Assembly: GCA_001792895.1 (NCBI GenBank)
Contig: MARA01000002.1
Coordinates: forward strand, 620,001 to 684,000
Reading direction: 5' to 3'
From: Lentinus brumalis
Lineage: Eukaryota > Basidiomycota > Agaricomycetes > Polyporales > Polyporaceae
DNA: 64,000 nucleotides
Positions 45,158 through 56,368 of this stretch are shown here, in pieces; position 1 is the stretch's first letter, and every line of letters starts with the position of its first letter. Below the pieces are notes generated by a model. It was not told where the DNA came from and did not search any database. It saw nothing but the letters and a program-made list of their open reading frames with translations. The translations under genes were made by a program, and so were the position numbers.

Positions 45158-46245
45158 TCAGTCCCAGTACAATACCTTCTTCCGCACCGCGGGAACCCAA
45201 CCGGCAGGCCTCGGCTCGATGGGACTCCAGCATTCGACTCCGCCTCCGATCCTCCTCAACCACTCTGCCTTAGCAGTCTTCTCCGTAGACTCGACATAAT
45301 CGCGGTGTGGCAACACCTTGATAGGTCGGACCGATGCAGCCAAGAGATTGTCGAAGTCGCGCTTGAACGCGTCATATGCGATGTAAGGATTGCCGCAAGT
45401 ACCTCCAGGCGCAGGAGGGCTATACGGTACCAGATATAGGTTGCTCAGCCTTTTGAACGGCCCACCTCTGACTGGAGCAAGAGAAGCATGAACGTGAGTC
45501 TTCACGACTGGAGTGCAGAATTACGGTACTCACTCGCTATATCCTCCAGCTCTTCAGAGACTCTGATGACTTCCGAGACGCACAGGTGTGTGACAGCCGG
45601 TGCGCGGACCGCCCAATCGCCGAGGACTTCATGATGACTATACGTGCAGAATGGAAGGCGGAGGTGGGTGAGGTGAGGGAAGCTAATGGGCCTTCCAGCT
45701 GCGTCGAAGAACGGGTTCTTCCCATACAGGCAGAACTCCCGCAGGGCCGGGAACCCATCGGGACACATGATGTCTGGGAGGTTGGTGAACTCGTACCACC
45801 CGTTGCAGTGGACAAAAGAGAGTGTCCGCAGGTCCCGAGAGACGAGACGGAATAGCACTGCGAGGTCTTGCCAGTACTGCGTCCTCTCTGCGTCAACGCG
45901 AGCCCGCCGAGCAGCCTCCTTCGAATCGCCATTGCCCTTGAAGAAGCTGAGATTGCCATGCCAGTCCTGCCTAGCCTCGCCGCCCTCCGCTGCGGCGAAG
46001 AAGAGGTGCTTGACGGTCGGCTGGTAGCCATCCGCCTCTGCAGCCGCACGTTCCTTGTTGAAGCATGAAAGGAACGCCGCCAGCTGCTTCGAGGTGCCCG
46101 AGACCGCAACGGAATGAAAGCGCGCGGAGCGAGAAGTGACCCTGGTGCTCTTGGACACGAGTGAGAGCGAGCACCCGGTGAGGCCACCATCGGTACACGC
46201 GAGCGTGTATATTGCGTGCAATATCTCGGGTGCGAGGTTCTCCAT
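45158..46245 (-). CDS. F-box protein, local paralog C
   Basis: Two exons, 45534-46245 and 45158-45471, joined in phase 1 over a 62-nt intron, give 341 residues. It starts MENLAPEILHAIYTLACTDG at an ATG just after a likely 3' splice site (GCTCGTAG), as in paralog D. It contains GLTGCSLSLVSKSTRVTS, SRDLRTLSFVHCNGWYEFTN, FPALREFCLYGKNPFFDA, AVTHLCVSEVIRVSEELEDI, and after the intron RGGPFKRLSNLYLVPYSPPA and FKRDFDNLLAASVRPIKVLP. Exon sizes (712 and 314 nt) are identical to those of paralog D, its nearest relative in the window. The role as SCF adaptor is inferred from the F-box. Confidence 0.88.
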
Positions 46246-47280
46246 CCCTACGAGCAATTGAGTTCAGATGTGAGACCTCACGACCATGAACGTTTACTGG
46301 CCTAACATGTATCCCTGGGGAATGAGAGTAGTTGTGCAGGTCTGGCGGGTACGGGTACTTAGTCGGCAACCCAGCTCCCAGGCTGTACTGGTCGCAGCAA
46401 CCACATATTCGCACAGTCCCCGGACCGCGGCACCGAGATGTCCATGGAGACGCAACACGTTCCTCATTGTCGACGCTGCATCTGGCATCAATACCTATCT
46501 ACAACGTCAGCCCCGAGATCGTTCTGAATCATGTGGAAGAATCGAGCTGGAGAGGGCCGCCCACCGCAAGAATATGGAATAGCACAACAGTGTCCATGCA
46601 TTCCAACGCCGTATACGTACGACTGACTAGTCCCAACACCAGAGCAAACCGATCCAGACACACCGACCCGGAAACCACCCAACAGTCCCGGAGTCGGGCG
46701 AGCTAGGCTGCATCAACACAATGCATAAATAATCACAACATACCAACCCAGACACACAGACGCACGTCGCCCGGACGACGGCTCGCAGCCACAGCATCTC
46801 TGCGGTGCAGGCACCGCCACCATTACTGAACACATGGGGTTTGAACAAAAGGCACGGCGCCGCCGACGCGCGAGGAAGATGAAACGCGCGGCGGGTGGAA
46901 CGGGGGAGGAGGGAGAAGCAGAACGAGAAAGGTTAGCTACGGGATAGCAAGCAGCGCTATGAACGTAAATAGACAACGATAAGATATATGGGTCAACCTG
47001 GGCGAGTTCCGAAGAGAAGGAGCAGACGTACAGATGGAGGCATAGTTGAGGACGGGACGAGAGAGCGACAGCCAATGCGTAGAAAGAGTCTCGCCGGGTC
47101 AACCAGGCTGCAGAGTCAAACCAAGCCAACGGCGATCGAAGGAGAGCGGACGAAGGAGGGGGGGAGGGGTGGGGACGTCGAGGATCATTCTCTTCCAATA
47201 CATGAAGGCACTCCGAACTCGCTATAATCGTACACCACGCTCGTGACCGCATGAGCTGCTGGCACCTGGATGCTCAGCGC
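46246..47280. other. intergenic region, no gene seen
   Basis: About 1 kb between paralog C and the Opy2-like gene, both minus. Promoter of C at the left, 3' flank of the Opy2-like gene at the right. No supported coding sequence or relic found on either strand. Confidence 0.45.
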
Positions 47281-49345
47281 TCACCGCCTGGGGACTGGCG
47301 GCGGAGGCGTCTTGTCGAAGCCCAGGGGGTATGACGACAAGTCGCTCGTGAGCGCCAGGGTATCCAAGCTAGCACGCTTGCGCTGCAGACTCGAGCCATC
47401 GCTGCTGCTGCCGCTGAATGACGACGGCGCAGTGGACATGTTGCCCTCCGGTTGTGCGCCCGAGTCGATCTGGAAGGGGAACGACCCGAGGCCGTTGCTC
47501 ACCGTCGAGCTCTGGGATGCGACGCTCATGCCAAGAACTTTGCGGTTCGGCGGTTGGAGCGAGGAGAGTGTGCTCGAGGACGATGCAGATGCGCGGGCAC
47601 GGTTGACCATTTCCCGCGCAGATTGGCTGTGGTCGTCCTGGGCATTCGCGAAAGTCTGCTGATTGAGGGGCGAGCGAGGAGGTGTACGAGGCGGCAGGTT
47701 CGAGATCGGCGAGGGCGGCACGAAGGGGAAGCTCTCGAGGATGGAGTCGGCACGGGTCGAAGTGGTAAGCACCGAGGACATCGACATGCGCTTGCCAGAC
47801 TCCGCACCGAGCTCCTTCAGAGCACGCGCCTGCTGCGCCTCGAGAGCGCCTGCAGAGCTGCTACCTCCAGTCTGGAGCGCAGCGCTATGATGCACGACGG
47901 GCGAGACGAGCTTGGCACTAGTCATGCGGTAGGGCGAGCGAGGAGTGTGGAGCGCAGCGCTGAGAGGCGTCTGCGGCATATGCGAGACCTGGTCGAAGCC
48001 AAGGTGCACACGCCTCGCGTTGCTGATATCGGCGACGATAGCGGAGGCCTGGGTGTACACACTGGCAGGACGCTCGTCGTTCGAGGAGCCGTACATCTGC
48101 GCAGGATCCTCATGCAGCCAGTTTGAGTCGGCGCGTGAGTCGGTACGGCCACCCTGGGATGGGCTACCGAACGTAGTCGCAGAGGGGGTAGGGGAGCCAT
48201 GCAAGTAGGGAGAGTGGTTGTCAGAGAAGGGATTCGCAGCTACGGTGAGCTCCTGCTCCTCGTTTATCTCATGCATGACGTCTCCCGGACCAAAGCTGGA
48301 AGCCGCGAGCGGGGAACGTGCGGGTTTGGACTGCGTGGAAGAACGGCTGAGGTTGTCGCTGGACGGAGCACTGAGAACCTGCGCCTTTGCGACTCCGACG
48401 ACCTGCTTCACAGTACCGCGAGTGGGGGTGACGATAACGGAAGTCTCCAAGAAGTCGCTCGTGTAGCTACCCGTAGTCATGTACGACATTCGGTTGTTGC
48501 CATTGTCCATGCCGGAGTATGCAGACGGAGCGTACCCAGCAGCCCCGCGGGGACCCAGAGAGTCGTTGGAGACATTGACGTGATCCAGGTTCATATCCGA
48601 GCGTGCGGCAGCAGCCTGCCCAACGTTGCCGTGCGACTGCACAGAAGCGCCAGAGCCAACCGACCCCGGAGGAACGAGGGCAATCGGGATGACATTGGAC
48701 TGGGTGCCAGTAGATGTAGTCTGGATAGAATGGTTGTCCTCGAAGGGGTTAGAGTGAACGGACATGCCGCTGGAGGTGCGACCCGCATCGGAAGCCGCGG
48801 GGTCGAGGTTGATGGTGCCGTGCAGAGTCCCCGAGTAAATTCTGACACTGTTGAGTTGCGGCGGAGGGGAATTGGGCTTTTCGTTGGGATCGGGCCTGTT
48901 AAGCACGTCCTCCGCCCGTGCTGGTGCATCGGCAGGTTTGCCTTCTTGCTCCGGGGCAGTGTTCTGTCCCTGCAGGCGCTGACGCCGGCGGTACCAGAAG
49001 TAGGCGGCCACCGTCGCAGCGAGCACGAGGATGGTCACGACGACTGCACCAGCAACTGCACCCTTGCTCACACCACTCTTGGTAGTGGTGGTGCCGCTGG
49101 TGTCACTCGCAATGCACTGCATGTAGGGACATTGGTTGCAATCGCTGAACAACGCGTTCGCCACATGTTGAGAGGCGCAGATTGCGGAGAAGACCACGGA
49201 GCACGTACCGGTTTATGCGAACACACGTCTGGTCGTAGCCGCATTCGCAGCTGGGGTTGAGGTTGGTGCAGATAAGACAACCGTTGGCGTCGCGAGTGCC
49301 ATTTGCCTGGCGATTGTGGTGCAAGTGAAGGTTGCCGACGAGCAT
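47281..49345 (-). CDS. Opy2-like single-pass membrane anchor
   Basis: Two exons, 49209-49345 and 47281-49144, give 666 residues. Residues about 20-62 form a cysteine-rich ectodomain: GCLICTNLNPSCECGYDQTC, then NRDCNQCPYMQCIASD across the intron, eight or more cysteines in the CxxC pattern of the Opy2 N-terminal domain. One membrane span follows (VAGAVVVTILVLAATVAAYF), then YRRRQR as a cytosolic stop-transfer. The long cytosolic part is Ser/Pro-rich with NPFEDNHS and NPFSDNHS motifs and ends KTPPPPVPRR, a proline motif at the extreme C-terminus that could bind SH3 or profilin. In yeast, Opy2 anchors Ste50 in HOG and mating MAP-kinase signalling. That role is inferred here from the ectodomain and layout. 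Confidence 0.75.
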
Positions 49346-49754
49346 GACTGAGAGAAGACAGAGAGAGACGAAAAGAGCGTGGGGGGTACGAAGAGGGGCA
49401 AGAGAAAGCAAAACACGCCCTAGGCGACAGCCAGCACGTTGGGAACGGCGTCGAGAAGATAAACAACGACGTCGAGAGTGGATGGCGGTCGGCGCACGAC
49501 GCAGCCTCTGCTTTACGCCCGTGTCACGCCCCGTATCCAGGTCACCCCCATCACGGCCCTGTCACACCGCCCAGACCGCCTGGCGCCGTCACAGCATCGC
49601 ACGCCGTTTGCACGCCGTTGTTCAACGTCAACAGTTACAGAAATAAGTTGATTGATTCCGGCCGTGTTTGTGTTGAACAATACAGTGTGTGCTATCGATA
49701 CAATCCCACAATGTCCCCGGGTTGAGCGTGAAGACTAGGAGAGCGAGAGAGAGT
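49346..49754. other. intergenic, no gene seen
   Basis: Upstream region of the Opy2-like gene and 3' flank of CAF16, both minus. Hydrophobic frames near 49350-49460 are not joined to an ATG and are not called. Confidence 0.4.
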
Positions 49755-51089
49755 TTAGTGACTGTAGTCGTATCTGTTGGCAAGACGTCAGCATCAGACA
49801 ACGCCAAGTGCGCCACGAGGAACTCACTTCCTGTAGAACGTTTCCGAGTCGCTGGGAACCTGTTCCAAGCACCGCAGTCAGTGAAAGCTGTGGAACGCGG
49901 CTCTCCCCACACGGCCGGCAATGCCATATGTTCGGCCAGGAAGAAGTGAGGGAAGGCGCGCCTTTTCCTCGAGTTTCCCCGGCCGCAAAGTGGGCATTGC
50001 CCGCCGTGCCAATCGTACCAGTATTGAGAATGCTCACCTTGTCGTTGCGTGCGCCCCTGCGTTTCCTGCCCTGAGCCTCCAACGCCCTCCTCCTGACCCT
50101 GTCCTCCTTCAGCCACTGCAGGGCAAGGCTGTACAGCGTTGGGCTCGGCCCAAGGTCGACCGACGTCCCGCCCGAAGTCCCGCTCGTGAACGGCCACGAC
50201 GTAGGCTCCATCAAGAACGTCCCAAGGTGCATGTGCGCGACATGCGTGGGGAAGCTGTTCAGTCCGTCAAAGATATGCGTCGCATCTGCGATCGAAGATG
50301 CGGCATTAGGTGGTAAACAGCGCCAGAGTGCGCAGCAACTCACAAAGGATGGTCGCGCCGCGGGACTTCGAGTCTTCCTTGAGGAACGTCAAAAGGTCAT
50401 CTCGGACCAACACATCTAGATCAACGGTGACCTGTTTACGCCTCAATCAGACAACTTTGCTCGCGACGGTTCAGAAGCGCGCACCTCGTCAAGCAGAAGC
50501 ACATCCCAGTCGCCCATCAAGCCCATGCACAGCTGCACTCTGCGGCGCTCGCCGTCGGAGATCTGGTGCATGTGCCAGTCGAGGTCTATGTCGAGGATGT
50601 CCAGGAGCCGGTCCCGCCGCTCCTTGTACCGGTATCCGCCGACAGAGTTGAGGAAGTCTGAGACGACAATGTCGCCGCGCACGACCGGGTTCATCGCCCT
50701 GTGATGCATATATGCGTGCATATCACATCCGGCTGCGAACAGGACGAATGACGCACCACTCTGTTCCAAGGAACGTGATGCCCAGTGGGGTGTTGCGGAA
50801 CACGTCTCTGCCCTTGATGCGGATATCCGTGCCCGCAGCTGAGATGAGACGTTTGCCCGCGAGGATCTGGAGCAGCGTCGACTTGCCCGCTGCATGGTCG
50901 AAGACTTGTCAGTAAAGTCGCACAGACGAGGATGAGACACAGACCTCCATTGGCACCGACCAGGATCGTGCGGGATCCCTTCGGGAGATGTATGCTGATA
51001 TTCGTCAACGATGGCGGAGCACCAGGAGCATGCGAGTAGGTCAGGTTTTCGATGGAGATTTCGTACTCGCTCGCAGACGCGTCCGCCAT
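49755..51089 (-). CDS. CAF16: ABC ATPase Caf16 (CCR4-associated)
   Basis: Starts at the ATG at 51089 ([19 protein letters not shown]). Walker A is split by an intron: LVGANG then [17 protein letters not shown]. The C-loop is [16 protein letters not shown] and Walker [10 protein letters not shown], followed by [27 protein letters not shown] and [20 protein letters not shown]. The end is completed by two small exons, giving [17 protein letters not shown] and a stop at 49755-49757. It is a single nucleotide-binding domain without membrane segments, as in yeast Caf16, a soluble ABC protein linked to the CCR4-NOT complex. The penultimate intron is about 165 nt. The YDYSH end is also typical of fungal relatives. 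Confidence 0.9.
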
Positions 51090-51362
51090 CGTGCTCGTCG
51101 AAAGGATGGCGAGATGGGGGGAAAAGGCAAGTTGCAGCTTTGTCGAAAGTGTCTCTAAGAGTCGAGTCCTGTCGAGTCTCGAGTCTCGCGCGTCATTGAT
51201 GCTGAATCTCAGATCTTTGGCTGGCGCGTGCCTGCCCAATTCGGCTAAGCCCATCTTCAACTTTTGCGCCCAACACCTCTGCTGCGGCATTTCACTATTG
51301 CTCACTCTACTCTGGCCTCGGACTCGCTGGAACACGCCAAGTGCTGAACGCGGATTCTTGCT
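51090..51362. promoter_or_regulatory. divergent promoter, CAF16 / zinc-knuckle gene
   Basis: 273 bp between two divergent ATGs. Both products act on mRNA or RNA decay in yeast, so shared control would make sense, but nothing in the sequence proves it. Confidence 0.5.
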
Positions 51363-53705
51363 ATGGCTTCTCAGGGGAATGAGCACGAGATCATCGACCT
51401 CACCGAGCCAGACGTGATTGAACTCGACTCGGAAGGCGAGGTCGTGGACGAGCCCGCCGATGTCACCCCGGGAACACCAAACGGCACGGGGAAAACTGGA
51501 CAGGCGAAGAAGAGGCGCAAGAGGCGGAAGAAGAAGCCCTCTGGACCGAACACGCCTGCCCAGGAAGGGGCGGAGGACGTTGGCAGCGCGTCCGCGGCAG
51601 CATCTCGCGCGCAGAGCCCGACGGTACAGGTGACCAACGGGACTGGGACAAGCTCGGGAGGGGCGGGCAGGAAGCGATCTCTCGCCGACCGACTCGAGGA
51701 TGCACCCAACGAGGATCGGACGAATGGCAAGGAGGAAGATACGAGCGGGGGTCAGCAGGGAGGTGAGCGCAGACGTAACAAGGAACACACAGAGGAGAGA
51801 GAGCGGGACCGCGACAGAGACAGGGAACGCGGAGGGGAGCGGCGAAGGGAACGAGACCGCAGGTCACCGAGGCGCGACCGCGAGCAGGAGAAGGAGAAGG
51901 ACCGAGATGGCGACCGCCCGCGCAGACGATCCCGCTCCCGAGAGCGCGATCGCGAGCGTCGCAAGAAGAAACGAGACAAGCCTCAGGCTCCCGCTCCCGA
52001 GAGCGATGCTCAGCTCTTCTTCGAAGACGTCACTCCCGCCGAGATACCTGGGGTGGTTAAACCATCCCAACCTGTTGCCGGACCTTCGAACCCGGCCGTT
52101 GTCGACTTGACTGGGGATTCTCAATCCGACAACGCTCTCTTGCTCCCTGCGCACGTCTCTGTTACCGAGAACGGAGAGGATGCCGAGGCGGGCCCGTTGA
52201 AGGTCCCCACTCCAGAGGGATCGGATGACGACGAGGACTACATTGATTACTTGGACTACGACGATGACCGACGGGTGAGTCCACTGGCACTGGTCACTGA
52301 TGTTGAATCGTTCAAGCTTATGAGCCATTTCCCTTCCAGGCCGGAATGGTCCGCTACTGGGAGCTTGAGAAGCTCGAAGCCCAAGAGGCTAAGGCCTCGA
52401 AACCTACCAAATTCGTATGCAAGAAGTGTGGCGCCGAAGGCGAACACAAGACGTATGAATGTCCTGTGCTCATTGTGAGTATATGCGCCCCTCTGTTGGC
52501 CGATCGACCGTTCACCTCTGTATTGCAGTGCCTCACATGCGGCGCGAGAGACGAGCACTCCACCCGGAGCTGTCCCATAAGCAAAGTGTGCTTCACTTGC
52601 GGGATGAAGGGTCACATAAACAGGGTGTGTTCGACGTTCCCGATGTTTCTGCGCAGTGACCAATTTGTCCTAGACATGCCCTAATCGCGGGAAGGGCGGG
52701 GCGAATCAATCATATCAAGACTGTGATAGATGCGGCGCACGCAGCCATCGAACCAATGTAAGTGTGACATTGTCTATGTGTGGTTGCTAGTTCTCATTCA
52801 TCGTCTCGTCACAGGAGTGCCCCACCCTTTGGCGCATGTACCGATACGTCGAAGATGAAGTGCGGCAAGAAACTCTTCGCGCGCGCGAGGAGAAGCGCGT
52901 CTTGCCCCTGGGCCAAGGCGGTGAAGGGTACATCGCGACAGACGAGTGGTGCTACAACTGCGGTGGCAGCGGTCATCTCGGCGATGTGAGTCCCAACTTC
53001 ACAGCCTATCAATGATTACTGAGGGTTCCATGCTCACACCTCTGCATCCTTCGCGTCACGCAGGACTGCACCGCGATCCCGCACCACGCTGATCTGCCCA
53101 ACGAGCACTCGGCGTTCAGCCTCTACAACATCCTCTCCGGTCCATTCTCATCGGAGGCCACGGCTGCGCGCCCCGCCAAGCGGGCTCCCCGTGACTGGGA
53201 GGCCGCGGCGGCGTTCGCAGACGGGTATGGGTTCACCGCCCCGATGGAAGTCGGGAAGCAGGGCAAACGGAAACAACGTGACCGCCTGGAGCGACGGCAG
53301 CGGGAGCTCGAGGACGCCGAGGATGACCAAGATGACTGGTTCGGCGGCGCTCGCTCCAGAGCACGCAGCGGGCCCCAGGACAACAGGGGCCAAGGCCGGG
53401 GCGGTGGGAGCTCGAAGCCCAACGGGAGTGGGAAAATTCAGTTTCACTTCAAGGGCGGTGGCTCCGCGCAGGGTGGTGGCTCCTCGCAGGGTGGTGGGAG
53501 AGAGGCAAAACGCCAGCGGACGGGCTACGATGACCTCCCGGGTCCGTCGAGGGAGACCGACTCAATACAGATACGCGGGGCTGCGAGGAAGCCGAGTCAC
53601 AGCTCGGCGTCGTCAAGGAACAGGAGCCGTAACCGCTACGATTATGACCGCGACCGCGACCGCGACTCCCAGCGGGGACCGCGGTACCGTGGCGGATATA
53701 GATGA
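51363..53705 (+). CDS. Air1/Air2-like zinc-knuckle RNA-surveillance protein
   Basis: Starts MASQGNEHEIIDLTEPDVIE, with two SUMO-interacting-like motifs (EIIDLTEPD, DVIELDSEG). A long RS/RE/RD-rich region (about residues 140-215) follows, then an acidic patch DDDEDYIDYLDYDDDRR. Five zinc knuckles come next: CKKCGAEGEHKTYEC, CLTCGARDEHSTRSC, CFTCGMKGHINRTC, CDRCGARSHRTNEC and CYNCGGSGHLGDDC. The first two have CX2CX5HX4C spacing, the others the classic CX2CX4HX4C. The number and order match Air1/Air2, which recruit RNAs to the TRAMP polyadenylation complex for exosome decay in the nucleus. The Gly/Arg/Asp-rich tail (RDRDRDSQRGPRYRGGYR) is RGG-like. Introns sit just before the last cysteine of knuckles 3, 4 and 5. 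Confidence 0.85.
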
Positions 53706-54059
53706 TATCCCCCGTCTCTTCTATCGTCTACCCAAGACAAAGACTCTCATACCTTTCTTCAAATTCTTCTCTGGCCATGCATGTCGTCGCTCTCGCAGTC
53801 GCTGTCGATACGTCTTTACGCAGAGAACCTATAGTGATTTGACACCAGCCGCGTACATGGCGTGTTCTCGTGCTCGTCAACGCGGATCACAGCGGGCAAA
53901 TATTCTGTCAACGCCGGCTAGGGAACATGACATTGGAATGAATGCTGGGTCCGTCCAGCGAGTGTGGTACGGCCTCGGGTGTACGGGGAGCCGGATGACC
54001 GCTAGCTGTCCGGAACTGGAGCCAATGAGGCGATTAGACGAACAGATCCTATGCATACC
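53706..54059. other. convergent 3' region, no gene seen
   Basis: Between the stops of the zinc-knuckle gene (plus) and the Zn2Cys6 regulator (minus). No coding frame recognised. Confidence 0.45.
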
Positions 54060-55368
54060 TCATAGACGCACCCTGCCGTCGACGTCGACGTAGATGTCGT
54101 CCATGACATGCAACAACCCCGACGATCCGGGGGGAGACTGAGGGACTTGGTGGTTAGCCGGGTCAACTGCGCCTAGTATCAGTCCCGTGCAAGGTCAAGG
54201 CAGAGGACAGACGGTGCTCACTATTGGTTCGCAGTAAACTCTCAGGACACCATCCATGCAGGCTAAAGAGCGTGTCGGTGCTCCCTGGCGGACACGGGGA
54301 GTGTAGCCCGTTCGCATGCATCGTCGATGAACTTGACGAGGGGAACTCTGTATATGCGGACGGGAAAGTTGCCCGCCTCGTGCGCTCGAGATGAGGCGTG
54401 GTCGAGAAGCCGCTGCTCGCCCCAGAAGAAGCGGACGACTCGGCGCGGCATGCGCTCAGCAGGATCCTCAGCTTGTCCTGCCAGTCGCTGCCGGGGCTGC
54501 AGAATGCAAGGTCTCCTGAGTGTGAGACGAGGGTCAGTTTCAGTCCGGGCGCATATCAAAACAATCACCTGAGGGATCTGGCCCGGTACCAGATTGCTCC
54601 GAAGAGGCGTCGTTGATCTCCGTCGTTATCGAGGCCAGAAAGTCCTCCTTGGTGGTGCTGAAGCTGGGGACGAACCAATAAGCACAGCAAACCCATGGTT
54701 GTCTGAAACACGCCTACGGGTGCTCTTGCCTCCCTCGAGGACCGAAAGGACCCACGTTCACCTTCTGTATGATGTGATTGGCCAGCTTGTCGCGAGTGAG
54801 GTCTTGAACAAGTTCTCGAGCTCTGGGGTCCTCCGAACCGATGATTGTCCCGAGGAGTGCCTCGACTTGGTGCAGACGGCGCTCGAGGGCAAGGATGTAC
54901 CTGGCGACGTGGCCGGTGAGCACAATGCTCGGTCGATCTCAGACCTTGGTACGCACCCTTTGGGCGGACCCCGTTTGTGGCTGGGATCTGGCGAGAGCTG
55001 GTTAGCAAGGAGCAACATTGTATGTTCCGAATAACTCCACCTGTGAACGTGCACGCTGATCATGGAGACCGACAGTGAAATCAACTTCAGAGAGGCAAGG
55101 ACGAGGCGCGACTCACAGAGTCCCAGACCTGCGCAACCGCGGCAGCCTGGCTGTCCTGTAACATTCCGGAGACGTTCGCACTTGCTTTTCGTTCTCCGGC
55201 AGTGGTCGCAGGCTGTAGTGGTGCCCGGATGTGAGCCATGATTGTAGCATTGTGGACTTCCTCACCTCTGGTGCTTCTGCTTCGTCTTCCCTTATCTATG
55301 GGCACGTTGGATTCATATACAGAGGCGCGGCTCTCGTCGTCAGAGATGTCTGCGCTTTGAGAAGACAT
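54060..55368 (-). CDS. small Zn2Cys6 transcription regulator
   Basis: Assembled from about seven exons, including one of 15 nt (55041-55055). It starts MSSQSADISDDESRASVYES. The zinc cluster is ACDHCRRTKSKCERLRNVTG, then PGCRGCAGLGLS and CTFTDPSHKRGPPKG, giving the pattern CX2CX6CX11CX2CX6C. The linker and dimer helix read KRGPPKGYILALERRLHQVE and ALLGTIIGSEDPRARELVQD, followed by LTRDKLANHIIQKVN. A Ser/Pro-rich middle and an end reading DPANHQVPQSPPGSSGLLHV, MDDIYVDVDGRVRL complete about 317 residues. The large fungal_trans domain is absent, so it may be a short regulator class. All joins keep frame and use GT-AG. It should bind CGG-type sites in the nucleus; targets are unknown. Confidence 0.82.
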
Positions 55369-55484
55369 AACAGGCGAGCGGGGGAGTGACTCGACAGAGG
55401 TATGCCCAACCTGATATGCATTTTGGGCAGGGTTCTATGTGGCTCGAGATGCTCCACGAGACGCTCTTACAATGGAAGGACGGT

Positions 55485-56093
55485 TCATTCTAGCCGGCGG
55501 AAGAGGGTTTCATTGGTCCGGGGAACGGCCGGGGAGGACCTCGAAACCTCGAACCCTTCCCGAATGATGGGGACGGCGGCGTCCTCCGAAGGGACGTCGG
55601 GCAGGTCAAGGCGTTCGTAAGGCATGAAGTAATCGCTCTTAGACAGCGACGTCAAGCATGAAGATATGCTGTGTCATACCTTGCCTGAGATTCCGGAGAT
55701 AGAGGTGTGCCTTGCATGCGGAGTACGGAGGCAAATAAGCGAACGAGAATGTTCAGCTCCATTCTTTGTGATCGGCGCCGAGCCCTCATAAGAAATCGAT
55801 GAAACACAAGCTGAGACGAGCTATGACACCAGGTCAAATATGGAGACGACGGATAAACTAAGGTGATGCTACATAGTCACCATGATGCGGCATTGGTTTG
55901 AGGAGTGTATTCGAGTAGACAGCAGGACTCGAGGCCCGGTAGTCACTAAACAAGTTGAATCCCAAGTGAGTTGCAGTCCTCGTGCTTTGTTCCCTTGCAT
56001 GTGTTCTATCCCGCTCTGATGTCTGATCATGACATGTGAGTTTCTTAACAATACGTACTTACCTGCAACCTTGTCGACTAGTGTGGTGTCCAT
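55485..56093 (-). CDS. unrecognised 155-residue protein
   Basis: Four exons, 56063-56093, 55873-56015, 55680-55820 and 55485-55637, join in one frame over GT-AG introns of 42-52 nt; no single long frame reveals this gene. The product starts MDTTLVDKVAERDRTHAREQ, continues FNLFSDYRASSPAVYSNTLL and LVSACVSSISYEGSAPITKN, then SLICLRTPHARHTSISGISG and SDYFMPYERLDLPDVPSEDA, ending RTNETLFRRLE. No signal peptide or membrane span is seen. It lies 117 bp upstream of the Zn2Cys6 regulator on the same strand; a merged transcript is possible but an in-frame stop separates them. I do not recognise the family. Confidence 0.5.
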
Positions 56094-56368
56094 GGATGAG
56101 CGCGCTCGGGGGTCACCGCAGCCTGCTGCCCTGGAGAAGTTGAGTGACACTCGTCACGGTACTACTATAGCAAGTAGTGGAGTAGGGTTCAAGGCTGGGT
56201 GGGAGTTTGCGAGCCTCGAGGCCACAATGTGCTTACATAAGCCCACGAAGAGCCTATTGGCGGCAAGCGCTGGCGTGGGCCAGCTTCAGCCACTCTGCTC
56301 AAACTTGCTTGTCTCCATCCGTTGCTCCCGCTTACACACTTTACTGTTTCGATATCATCTTGATCGGG
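56094..56368. promoter_or_regulatory. divergent promoter region
   Basis: 275 bp between the start of the 155-residue protein (minus) and the ubiquitin-enzyme gene (plus). No coding frame supported. Confidence 0.45.

Noticed and set aside
44900..46400. short shared CTGGTCGCAG sequence upstream of paralogs B and C
   Set aside because: Ten bases shared once each is too little to claim a common promoter element by eye.
48199..49260. 353-codon open frame on the plus strand
   Set aside because: Antisense to the Opy2-like gene, with no recognisable motif and a composition expected from reading its codons backwards.
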